From: an uncultured Anaerococcus sp. | GTDB lineage: Bacteria > Bacillota > Clostridia > Tissierellales > Peptoniphilaceae | Direction of reading: 5' to 3' | NCBI RefSeq assembly: GCF_947253225.1 | Contig: NZ_CAMXYR010000033.1 | Location: forward strand, 1 to 16,290 | Length of the DNA stretch: 16,290 nt | Shown here: in pieces, positions 1 to 6,865 of the stretch | Numbering within the stretch: the first letter of the stretch is position 1 | How the letters are laid out: the number at the start of each line of letters is the position of its first letter | Notes under the pieces: generated by a model | What the model saw: only the letters and a program-made list of their open reading frames with translations | What the model was told of the DNA's origin: nothing | The model's database searches: none | Position numbers and translations under genes: made by a program

Positions 1-3000
1 TTGCAGTTATAGATAGGATGATTGGTGGAACAAGTGGAAATGTGGACTCTGTATCTGGGGCGACCTACTCAAGTGTTGGAATAATGAATGCGGTTAATGA
101 TGCACTCAGTAAAGCAGTAGAAAATCCATCTAATGCGAATGCTGGCGGAAAATCAAATGCCAAAAGAAAACCTCATCAAGCTAACCACAACAAACAAGGT
201 GGCCATAAAATTCCATCTCCACCAGCTATTCCATCACAGCCACCAGCACCGACCCTACCAAAATCTGGCAAACTAAAAGATGGAAGCTACCAAGGAAGTG
301 CAACAGGCTATAGGGGTCCTATAAGTGTATCAGTTACAATAAGCAATGGAAAGATTTCAAGCGTAGATGTATTAAGTCATGGAGAAGATGCAGCTTTCTT
401 TAGCCAAGCCTTGGGCGTAATTGATAAGATGATTGGTGGAACAAGTGGAAATGTGGACTCTGTATCAGGTGCAACCTACTCAAGTGTGGGCATAATGAAT
501 GCAGTTAATGATGCTATCAATAAGGCTATAGCTAGTACAGAAAAGAAACTTCCTGAAATAAAACCACAACCAAGTCCAGGCAGTGAAGAAAAACCGGGCG
601 AAAAACCACAACCAAGCCCAGGAAGCGAAGAAAAACCGGGCGAAAAACCACAACCAAGCCCAGGCAGTGAAGAAAAACCGGGCGAAAAACCACAACCAAG
701 CCCAGGCAGTGAAGAAAAACCAGGCGAAAAACCACAAAGCAAGGAAGAAAAGGCCCTAGAAGAGAAAATGAGAAAGGGAGACCTTGCAGAAGGTTCATTT
801 ACTGGGGAAGGCTTCGGTTATAATACTGGAAGAGGAAAAGTAAAGACAACAGTAAAAATAAAAGATGGAAAGATTTTAGACATCACCCGTGATGAGAAGA
901 ACTATCCTGATGATGGAGATACCTTCCGTACAACATCTGCCAAGATAATCAATTTCTTGAAAGACCCTGTAAATGGTAAGCGTAACATAGCTATAATGAA
1001 AATGCACATGGATATGGTAGAGCAAATTGCAAATGCTACAGATCCTGTTGCCAAGGCTAGGGAGCTTATTGGAGATGCTGGAGCAAATTATATCAAAAAT
1101 AACAAGCATAAGACTTTCTATCCTCTAAGAGGCTATGCTTCAATGGCCGTTAGGGATTATTTAGCAGCAAAATACAAGGTTAGACCTATGTTTGATGCTG
1201 TATCAGGTGCCACATTATCAGCTGGAGGAACAGCCCTATCTGTAGATGCTGCCCTCGCTAAAGCAGAAAATGATAAAAAGACAAATAGCAATATAGACTC
1301 AATAAAGGTTGTGGAAAATAAGGATGCTTTGATTTCCAACAACTACTACACTCACAAAGCTGAATTGCTTTCAAATAAAGCTGATCCACTTGATTTGAGT
1401 GATTTGAAAGTAAAACTTATTTATAAGGATAAGAAAGAGGAAATAGTTTCTTACAAGGACTTTGCTAAGTACGGACTAGAAATCAAGGGCGAAGATGGCA
1501 AAGAAATTTCTGATAAGATGACCTTCCCAGAAGAAGTGAAAGCTAAACGAGTATTTAATGCTACAATAACTCACAAGGATTCACATAGAAGCGTAGATCT
1601 AGCTATTAAATTTGGTCTTTATAGCAAGGATTATATAAAGAAAATGGAATATAGCCTAGATGAGGGTCAAAGTTGGACAGAGATAGAAAATCCTAATCCA
1701 TCAGATGAAAACAAGAACAATATTGCTGATAAGCAAAATATTAAGCTAAATAAGGACAAACTAGGAAAGAAAATTCTAGTTAGAACTACATCAGTCAAGG
1801 GCAACACCTACACCTATGAGAGTGATGATAAGGGAGTTCAATTTGACAGAATAAAACTTGCATGTGTTGATAATTCTTACAATGCCAACAACAATGCATC
1901 ATTTGCAGTCTTCCTAGTTATTAGTGAAGATAAGTCAAGTCCAAGCAAGCCAGACCATAAAGTAGATCCACAAAAACCAGAAACTGAAGCTAGCGATGGT
2001 GATATCAATCTAAGCTTTGCTCCTAAGAACCTTAACCACCAAAAGATTGATGACCTTACAATCAAGGCTGGAGAAGGAGTCGAGATAAAATCTGCTGAGG
2101 GACTTCCAGATGGCCTAAGGCTAGAAGGAAATAAGATAGTAGGAACTATTGAAATAGCAGATGATAAGTTCACCGACCTTTATAGGCAGATCGATGTAAC
2201 AATCCATGCAACAAAAGATGGAAACAACATCAAGAAAACTTTCAAGATGGATCTCTACCAAGACAAGGACAGGGATGGAGTAGATGATAATGAGGAAGGT
2301 GAAAAGGGAGCAAATAGATTTGACCCTACAACACCTGATGGAAGAACGCCTACAATTGAAAAGGTCAGAGGAGATGACGAACCAACCATTGACGAATATA
2401 AAGCCTTGTTTAATAACATCCCAAATGATGGTTCAGTAAAAGTTGAAATTACCCAACACCCTGATATGAAGACCAAGAAACCACAAGCTATAGCAAAGCT
2501 AAAATTCACTTCAAGCTATGTTTCAGGTACTTCTTCAAAGCTTGTAGCTGTAAAATTAATAGATGCCCCTAAGGGAGAAGAAGTTGAAGCAGAGGATGGC
2601 GATATAGAAGTAAACTTTGCAAACAAACTCATTAACCACCACAAGATTGATGATGTTACTATAAAGACTGGAGCTGGGGTTAAGGTAAAATCTGTTGATG
2701 GACTTCCACAGGGACTTAGCCTTGTAGATGGAAAAATCACAGGAAGCTTAGCTATACCAGATGATGAATTTACAGATGTTTACAAAGAAATATCTATAAC
2801 CTTACACGGATACAAATCTGCTCAAAATATAAAGAAAACTGTAAAGATGCCTCTATACCAAGATAAGGATAGGGATGGTATAGATGATAACAATGATGCA
2901 GATCCAAATGCTTTCAATCCTGAATTTAAGGGAGAAACATATAATGACAAATGCTTGACTGGTTTTATTGGTGACGATGAACCAAGCATAGATGACTACA

Positions 3001-4997
3001 AGAAGTTGTTCAAGAATATTCCAGATGATGGTTCGGTAACAATAGAAGTAGTAAATAAACCTGATATGAAAAAGAATATTAGTATAGCAAAGCTTAAATT
3101 TACTTCAACTCATGTAGATGGAGTTTCTTACAAGTCAATCCCTGTTAAGCTAGAAGCTAAGCCTGATCCAAAAGCTCAATTGGAAAAAACTATACAAAAT
3201 CTAACTCTAAGGTCAGAGCTTCTTGATGGAGAATTTATAGGCTATGGAGTAGGCTTTGATGAATCCAGAGGAAAACTAAAGACAATTGTAAAAATAGAAA
3301 ATGGAGATATCAAGCAAGTAACCTTTGTTGAAGGTAAGGGATATTCTGGCATGGACTATATGACCAAGTCCTTGAATGCTATCCCATACCTAGCTGGAGC
3401 TGATGGAAAGAGAAATGTTGCAATCCTAAGAGCTCACGAAAGTTATGTAAACCAAATTGTAGCCTTTGAAAAAGATGAAGAGAGAAAGAAAAAGGCTTAT
3501 GAGCTCATAGGCAAAGAATACGCTGATAGGATAACAGACCTAAGAAGACCTGAAATGATTTCACCACTAGTTAGAGAGTTTATAGCCAACAACGGTGGAG
3601 GAGATAGCAAGAAAATGCTAGATGCTGTTACAGGTGCAACTCTAACATCAGGAGGCCTCGGTCAATCAGTAGACAACGCCCTAAGGATGTCAGAAAATGA
3701 TAGGAAAACAGGAAATACTATTAAGGAAATCAAAGTAGTAGAACCTAATGAAATAAATGGCTTGACTGGTCAAAACGTTCTAAAACAAGATAGGTCAAAA
3801 GCCTTAGACTTAAGTTCTTTAAAGGTTGAACTTGTAGATAAAGATGGCACAAAGAAAACTATAGCTTATGAAGATTTCTCAAATAATGGCATAGAAATAA
3901 GAGATAGGGATACAGGAAAGCTTCTAACAAATAACATGAACTTGACTGAAGAAGAAATGAATCAAGCTATAATTGCTGACATTACCCACAAGGGTTCAAT
4001 GAGAAGCACAGACTTCGCTATTCAATTTGAAACATACAGCGATGACTATATAGTAGCCATGGAGTACAGCTCTGATGGTGGAAATAGTTGGCAAAGCCTA
4101 GCAAATCCAGTCCAATCAGAAGAAAACCCTAACAATATTTCTTATAGGCAAACAGTAAAGATTAAAGATTCAGAGCTTAATAAAGTTTTCAAGTTTAGAA
4201 TTACAACACAAGCTGGCAAGGTTTACGAATATAATAATGCTAGTCCAATCACCGAATACGGCCATAAGTATAGCTTCGGAAAAGATGAAGATGTAGCAAA
4301 AGACAATCCAAATGCCCACTTTGCTCTCTTTATCACATTTGAAAAAGAGGGAGCTACAGAATCTAAACCAGATGCAGAAAAACCAGATGACGAAAGTGGT
4401 GAAGGTTCAGATTATGATATACCAAAAGATGCAGAGGAAGTAGGAGCAGAAGAGATTAACGCGAACCTTGAAGCTTCATACATCAACCACAAGAAAATAA
4501 ACCCAATCTCAATAACTAAGGCAGATGGAGTAACTATCGAAGATGTAGAAGGCTTACCAGAAGGTCTTGACTTAGTTGATGGTAGCATAACAGGTGAAGT
4601 TGATACCTATGATGAATTTTCTTCTATGAAAGATTATGAATTTACAATCTATGGAAGAAAGAATGGTAAAGCTATTAAGAGAACTCAAAAGCTTACAGTC
4701 TACCAAGATAAGGATAGAGACGGAACATCGGCTATGGATGAAGGCGAAGATGGGGATATAATGTTCAATCCAATTTGGAGCGCAAGGAAAATTGACAAGA
4801 AAGTCGGGGATCCTGCTCCAACTGTAGATGAATATATGAACTTAATCACAAACTTACCAGATGATGGAAGCGTATCAATTAAATTATTAAAAAATCCAGA
4901 TATGTCAAAACCAGGTAACAACATGATTAGGATAGAGATTAAATCATCAAATGTTCCAAAAACTACTACACAGACAATTAATGTTATTGTTTCTTAG
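1..4997 (+). CDS. Multi-domain FMN-binding surface protein, four flavinylation sites (5' truncated)
   Basis: The reading frame is open from the window edge; the ATG at 18 is internal, because upstream codons match the second repeat copy, so the signal peptide and start lie outside. Counting from that Met, FMN-binding domains lie at about 1-34 (C-terminal end only), 85-171, 254-415 and 1064-1226. Each ends in D-x-V-S/T-G-A-T, with the predicted flavin-accepting Thr at 16, 153, 399 and 1208. In known FMN_bind proteins ApbE attaches FMN covalently to this Thr. Residues 35-84 and 172-250 are Pro/Lys/Glu-rich linkers. Ig-like stretches (about 425-640 and 1233-1445) follow FMN domains 3 and 4. Three modules with GLP-x-GL and YQDKDRDG (about 660-853, 857-1050, 1473-1659) fill the rest. 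The C-terminus is a plain beta-type end with no LPxTG and no membrane helix. Likely role: cell-surface redox protein moving electrons between the membrane cytochrome encoded next and external acceptors. Flavin binding is well supported; the electron partner is inferred. Confidence 0.88.
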   Translation, partial: AVIDRMIGGTSGNVDSVSGATYSSVGIMNAVNDALSKAVENPSNANAGGKSNAKRKPHQANHNKQGGHKIPSPPAIPSQPPAPTLPKSGKLKDGSYQGSATGYRGPISVSVTISNGKISSVDVLSHGEDAAFFSQALGVIDKMIGGTSGNVDSVSGATYSSVGIMNAVNDAINKAIASTEKKLPEIKPQPSPGSEEKPGEKPQPSPGSEEKPGEKPQPSPGSEEKPGEKPQPSPGSEEKPGEKPQSKEEKALEEKMRKGDLAEGSFTGEGFGYNTGRGKVKTTVKIKDGKILDITRDEKNYPDDGDTFRTTSAKIINFLKDPVNGKRNIAIMKMHMDMVEQIANATDPVAKARELIGDAGANYIKNNKHKTFYPLRGYASMAVRDYLAAKYKVRPMFDAVSGATLSAGGTALSVDAALAKAENDKKTNSNIDSIKVVENKDALISNNYYTHKAELLSNKADPLDLSDLKVKLIYKDKKEEIVSYKDFAKYGLEIKGEDGKEISDKMTFPEEVKAKRVFNATITHKDSHRSVDLAIKFGLYSKDYIKKMEYSLDEGQSWTEIENPNPSDENKNNIADKQNIKLNKDKLGKKILVRTTSVKGNTYTYESDDKGVQFDRIKLACVDNSYNANNNASFAVFLVISEDKSSPSKPDHKVDPQKPETEASDGDINLSFAPKNLNHQKIDDLTIKAGEGVEIKSAEGLPDGLRLEGNKIVGTIEIADDKFTDLYRQIDVTIHATKDGNNIKKTFKMDLYQDKDRDGVDDNEEGEKGANRFDPTTPDGRTPTIEKVRGDDEPTIDEYKALFNNIPNDGSVKVEITQHPDMKTKKPQAIAKLKFTSSYVSGTSSKLVAVKLIDAPKGEEVEAEDGDIEVNFANKLINHHKIDDVTIKTGAGVKVKSVDGLPQGLSLVDGKITGSLAIPDDEFTDVYKEISITLHGYKSAQNIKKTVKMPLYQDKDRDGIDDNNDADPNAFNPEFKGETYNDKCLTGFIGDDEPSIDDYKKLFKNIPDDGSVTIEVVNKPDMKKNISIAKLKFTSTHVDGVSYKSIPVKLEAKPDPKAQLEKTIQNLTLRSELLDGEFIGYGVGFDESRGKLKTIVKIENGDIKQVTFVEGKGYSGMDYMTKSLNAIPYLAGADGKRNVAILRAHESYVNQIVAFEKDEERKKKAYELIGKEYADRITDLRRPEMISPLVREFIANNGGGDSKKMLDAVTGATLTSGGLGQSVDNALRMSENDRKTGNTIKEIKVVEPNEINGLTGQNVLKQDRSKALDLSSLKVELVDKDGTKKTIAYEDFSNNGIEIRDRDTGKLLTNNMNLTEEEMNQAIIADITHKGSMRSTDFAIQFETYSDDYIVAMEYSSDGGNSWQSLANPVQSEENPNNISYRQTVKIKDSELNKVFKFRITTQAGKVYEYNNASPITEYGHKYSFGKDEDVAKDNPNAHFALFITFEKEGATESKPDAEKPDDESGEGSDYDIPKDAEEVGAEEINANLEASYINHKKINPISITKADGVTIEDVEGLPEGLDLVDGSITGEVDTYDEFSSMKDYEFTIYGRKNGKAIKRTQKLTVYQDKDRDGTSAMDEGEDGDIMFNPIWSARKIDKKVGDPAPTVDEYMNLITNLPDDGSVSIKLLKNPDMSKPGNNMIRIEIKSSNVPKTTTQTINVIVS
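12..101 (+). repeat. Direct repeat copy 1 (FMN flavinylation segment)
   Basis: This 90-base segment encodes the last 30 residues of FMN domain 1 around DSVSGAT. It matches 423-512 at 83 of 90 bases by my count. All differences but one are silent (Arg versus Lys at the second codon). It indicates recent duplication or gene conversion between adjacent domains. Confidence 0.85.
423..512 (+). repeat. Direct repeat copy 2 (FMN flavinylation segment)
   Basis: Second copy of the segment at 12-101, offset by 411 bases (137 codons), so the duplication keeps the reading frame. It carries the flavinylation Thr codon at 474-476. Confidence 0.85.
561..737 (+). repeat. 42-bp in-frame tandem repeat, four units plus a 9-base partial
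   Basis: Units begin at 561, 603, 645 and 687, with a partial unit at 729-737. Each encodes KPQPSPGSEEKPGE, a Pro/Glu/Lys-rich spacer between FMN domains 2 and 3. The units differ at only a few silent bases. The length is a multiple of three, so copy-number change would alter linker length without breaking the frame. Long open frames on the other strand here are by-products of the repeat. Confidence 0.95.
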
Positions 4998-5006
4998 ATA
5001 ATATTA

Positions 5007-5044
5007 GCTGCAAGACTCACATTAGGGTCTTGCAGCAAAATTTT
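5007..5044 (+). terminator. Hairpin between the FMN protein gene and the cytochrome gene
   Basis: A perfect 10-bp stem (GCTGCAAGAC at 5007-5016 with its complement at 5027-5036) encloses a 10-base loop, followed by AAAATTTT. The T run is short and interrupted. It may act as a leaky terminator or as a 3' mRNA stabiliser that lowers expression of the downstream membrane gene relative to the surface protein. Confidence 0.7.
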
Positions 5045-5062
5045 AAATAAAAAGGAGAAAAA

Positions 5063-5776
5063 ATGAATTTAATTACAGGGCTTTTAGTAAGTGGAATTTT
5101 CTTCTACTTAACCAGTGATTTGTTAAAAAAATATAGCCTTGCCTTTTATGTTGGATTTTATGCGGTAATCCTCCTTATGATAGGAGTTAACGCCTTGGGT
5201 TACTACCAAAACCTATCTCCTGTTGGAAAGTTTTATATAGACCTTTTCCAAAGGGGCGTTATCTCTACTTCTATCTTTATTATTGTGATGTTCATAGGGG
5301 TATTCACCAAGCACAATAAGCTAAGCAGGACCTATTTTACCATAAGAGGGGAAATGTCGATTATAGCTTGCCTTATGGCTTTGACTCACAATATTATTTT
5401 TGGGGTAGTTTATTTTGTGAACTTATTCAAAAATCCATCATTTATGCCAGTGCAAGTAAAAATTGCTGCGATTATAAGCTTGATTTTGATTTGTCTAATG
5501 ATACCACTTTTTGTAACATCCTTTAAGTGCGTAAGAAAAAAAATGAAGGCGAAAAGCTGGAAGAAGTTGCAAAGACTAGCCTATCCATTCTTTATATTAA
5601 TCTATATTCATGTAATGCTTTTATTTTCAATGAATGTAGATAAGAATAAGTTTTCTATCATAGTGTATACCCTAGTCTATGTGTCCTATGTTGTTTTAAG
5701 ACTAAGAAAATATATCATTTCAAAAATGAAATTAAGTGAAAATATGGCTATGGCTAAGGCTAAGGTTAAGGCATAG
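5063..5776 (+). CDS. Ferric-reductase-like / cytochrome b-type integral membrane protein
   Basis: The 237-residue product is almost all membrane helix: about seven hydrophobic segments (roughly 2-18, 26-46, 65-82, 97-119, 132-152, 170-190, 197-213). Intramembrane histidines are H109 (ALTHN) and H183 (YIHV); H84 is in a loop. The W-K-K-L-Q-R-L-A-Y stretch just before the H183 helix resembles the W-x-x-L-H/Q-R-L pattern of ferric reductase-like transmembrane proteins such as MsrQ/YedZ. Two membrane histidines would allow one b-type heme. The start is supported by AGGAG at 5053-5057. It follows the multi-FMN protein gene by 65 bases with only a weak hairpin between, so it probably serves as the membrane electron donor for that protein. 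The C-terminus ends in a lysine/alanine-rich tail built from short GCTAAGG-like repeats. Fold is fairly sure; heme content and partner are inferred. Confidence 0.75.
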   Translation: MNLITGLLVSGIFFYLTSDLLKKYSLAFYVGFYAVILLMIGVNALGYYQNLSPVGKFYIDLFQRGVISTSIFIIVMFIGVFTKHNKLSRTYFTIRGEMSIIACLMALTHNIIFGVVYFVNLFKNPSFMPVQVKIAAIISLILICLMIPLFVTSFKCVRKKMKAKSWKKLQRLAYPFFILIYIHVMLLFSMNVDKNKFSIIVYTLVYVSYVVLRLRKYIISKMKLSENMAMAKAKVKA

Positions 5777-5798
5777 AAAAAAAGAGAATAAATATTTG

Positions 5799-5840
5799 GG
5801 ATTGTTGACTAAAAACTTAGGCAATAATCCTTTTTCTTTT
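5799..5840 (+). terminator. Rho-independent terminator after the cytochrome gene
   Basis: A 9-bp stem (GGATTGTTG at 5799-5807 with CAATAATCC at 5822-5830, including one G-U pair) is followed directly by TTTTTCTTTT. It closes the flavoprotein/cytochrome unit. Confidence 0.82.
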
Positions 5841-5882
5841 ATAAAAATCCATAGAAGTCTAAACCTTATTAAGTACTTGGTG

Positions 5883-5888
5883 TATAAT
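5883..5888 (+). promoter_or_regulatory. Probable -10 box for the carboxypeptidase gene
   Basis: A perfect TATAAT lies 51 bases before the start codon and after the preceding terminator. No convincing -35 box sits at 16-18 bases. A palindromic AAGTACTT at 5871-5878 lies in the spacer and could be an operator, but this is only a suggestion. Confidence 0.4.
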
Positions 5889-5939
5889 TATAGGAGATAA
5901 TGTTTTAGAACTTAACTAGTAAATAAGGAAGGAAATTCA

Positions 5940-6812
5940 ATGAAGAAGGCAATAGGGATAGGGGTTTTTGCAAGCCTAATAGTTTTAGCGATTATTGGAA
6001 AGATGTATTTTACAAGTGGGAATGAGAGATTTGATAATGATACTTTTACTAGCAAAGCGGTTTATATCTACAACCTAACCGATAACAAAAAAGTTTATGG
6101 GAAAAATGAAGATGAGTCCTTGCCTATGGCATCTTTGACAAAAATTATGACGACTATAGTCGCCCTTGAGCATATAGATGATTTGGGAAAGCTAGCTCCG
6201 ATTGACTATGATTCTTATATGAGAGCGGTAGGGATGAATGCGTCTATGGCAGGGTTTTATGCAGACGAAACGACTACCTATAGAGACCTTCTCTATGGAA
6301 CCATTCTTGCATCAGGAGCTGAAGCTTGCGACTCTTTGGCTTGTAATGTAAGCGGAAGTGTGGAGAACTTTGTAGGTCTTATGAATGAGAAGGCAAAAGA
6401 AATAGGTCTTAGCCATTCTTCCTATGCCAATGCAGATGGTATGGATGATGATAAAAACTTTCAATCTGCCAAGGATTGTGCCATGCTAATCAAATATGGC
6501 TTGGAAGATGGGAATTTTAGGGCGATTTTTACCAAAAAATCTTTCCATACAGGAGCAACCAACCACCATCCAGATGGGATAGATATAACAAGTACAATTT
6601 TTAGCCACCTAAAAGATTATGAGGAAAATGGTTTTGAAATCCTAGGAGGAAAGAGTGGCACTACAGAAAATGCAGGCCTATGCTGGGCAACTCTTGCTAG
6701 AAAAGATGGCAAGGAATACATAGTTGTGGTTATGGGAGTGCCTTTTTCAGATATAGATGATTTGCCAGACGGCCACATCAAGGAAACTCTGTTCTACCTA
6801 GAAAAAATTTAA
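5940..6812 (+). CDS. D-alanyl-D-alanine carboxypeptidase-like protein (peptidase S11)
   Basis: A serine peptidase of the PBP5/DacA type that would trim the terminal D-Ala of peptidoglycan stem peptides outside the membrane. The N-terminus (about 4-24) is a single uncleaved-looking hydrophobic anchor. Active-site motifs appear in order: S65-L-T-K68 (SxxK, nucleophile and base), S125-G-A127 at the SxN position, and K238-S-G240 (KTG variant) followed by TT. The Asn of SxN is replaced by Ala, which may alter catalysis or define a subfamily. At 290 residues it is shorter than classical DacA (about 400) and lacks the C-terminal beta domain and amphipathic anchor. The start is set by AGGAAGG at 5926-5932. 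It follows a terminator and its own -10 box. pepC begins 53 bases after its stop with no strong terminator between, so read-through is possible. Family call is firm; activity is less certain. Confidence 0.87.
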   Translation: MKKAIGIGVFASLIVLAIIGKMYFTSGNERFDNDTFTSKAVYIYNLTDNKKVYGKNEDESLPMASLTKIMTTIVALEHIDDLGKLAPIDYDSYMRAVGMNASMAGFYADETTTYRDLLYGTILASGAEACDSLACNVSGSVENFVGLMNEKAKEIGLSHSSYANADGMDDDKNFQSAKDCAMLIKYGLEDGNFRAIFTKKSFHTGATNHHPDGIDITSTIFSHLKDYEENGFEILGGKSGTTENAGLCWATLARKDGKEYIVVVMGVPFSDIDDLPDGHIKETLFYLEKI

Positions 6813-6865
6813 GTAGACCTATTAATTTCATTTTGATTAGGTAAAATAAAAGTGAGGTGAATAAA

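Noticed and set aside
476..798. Three overlapping minus-strand open frames rich in Phe/Trp/Gly repeats
   Set aside because: They are the reverse strand of the 42-bp tandem repeat within the flavoprotein gene; no ribosome site, and composition is dictated by the repeat.
5726..5776. Short GCTAAGG-type repeats at the end of the cytochrome gene as a regulatory repeat
   Set aside because: They simply encode the Ala/Lys-rich tail (MAMAKAKVKA); low complexity without further structure.
6817..6842. Hairpin between the carboxypeptidase gene and pepC
   Set aside because: Only a five-base ACCTA/TAGGT stem with a long loop and no T tract; too weak to call a terminator.
6857..6865. GTG start for pepC three codons earlier
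   Set aside because: It lies within the GAGGTG ribosome site that correctly positions the ATG at 6866.
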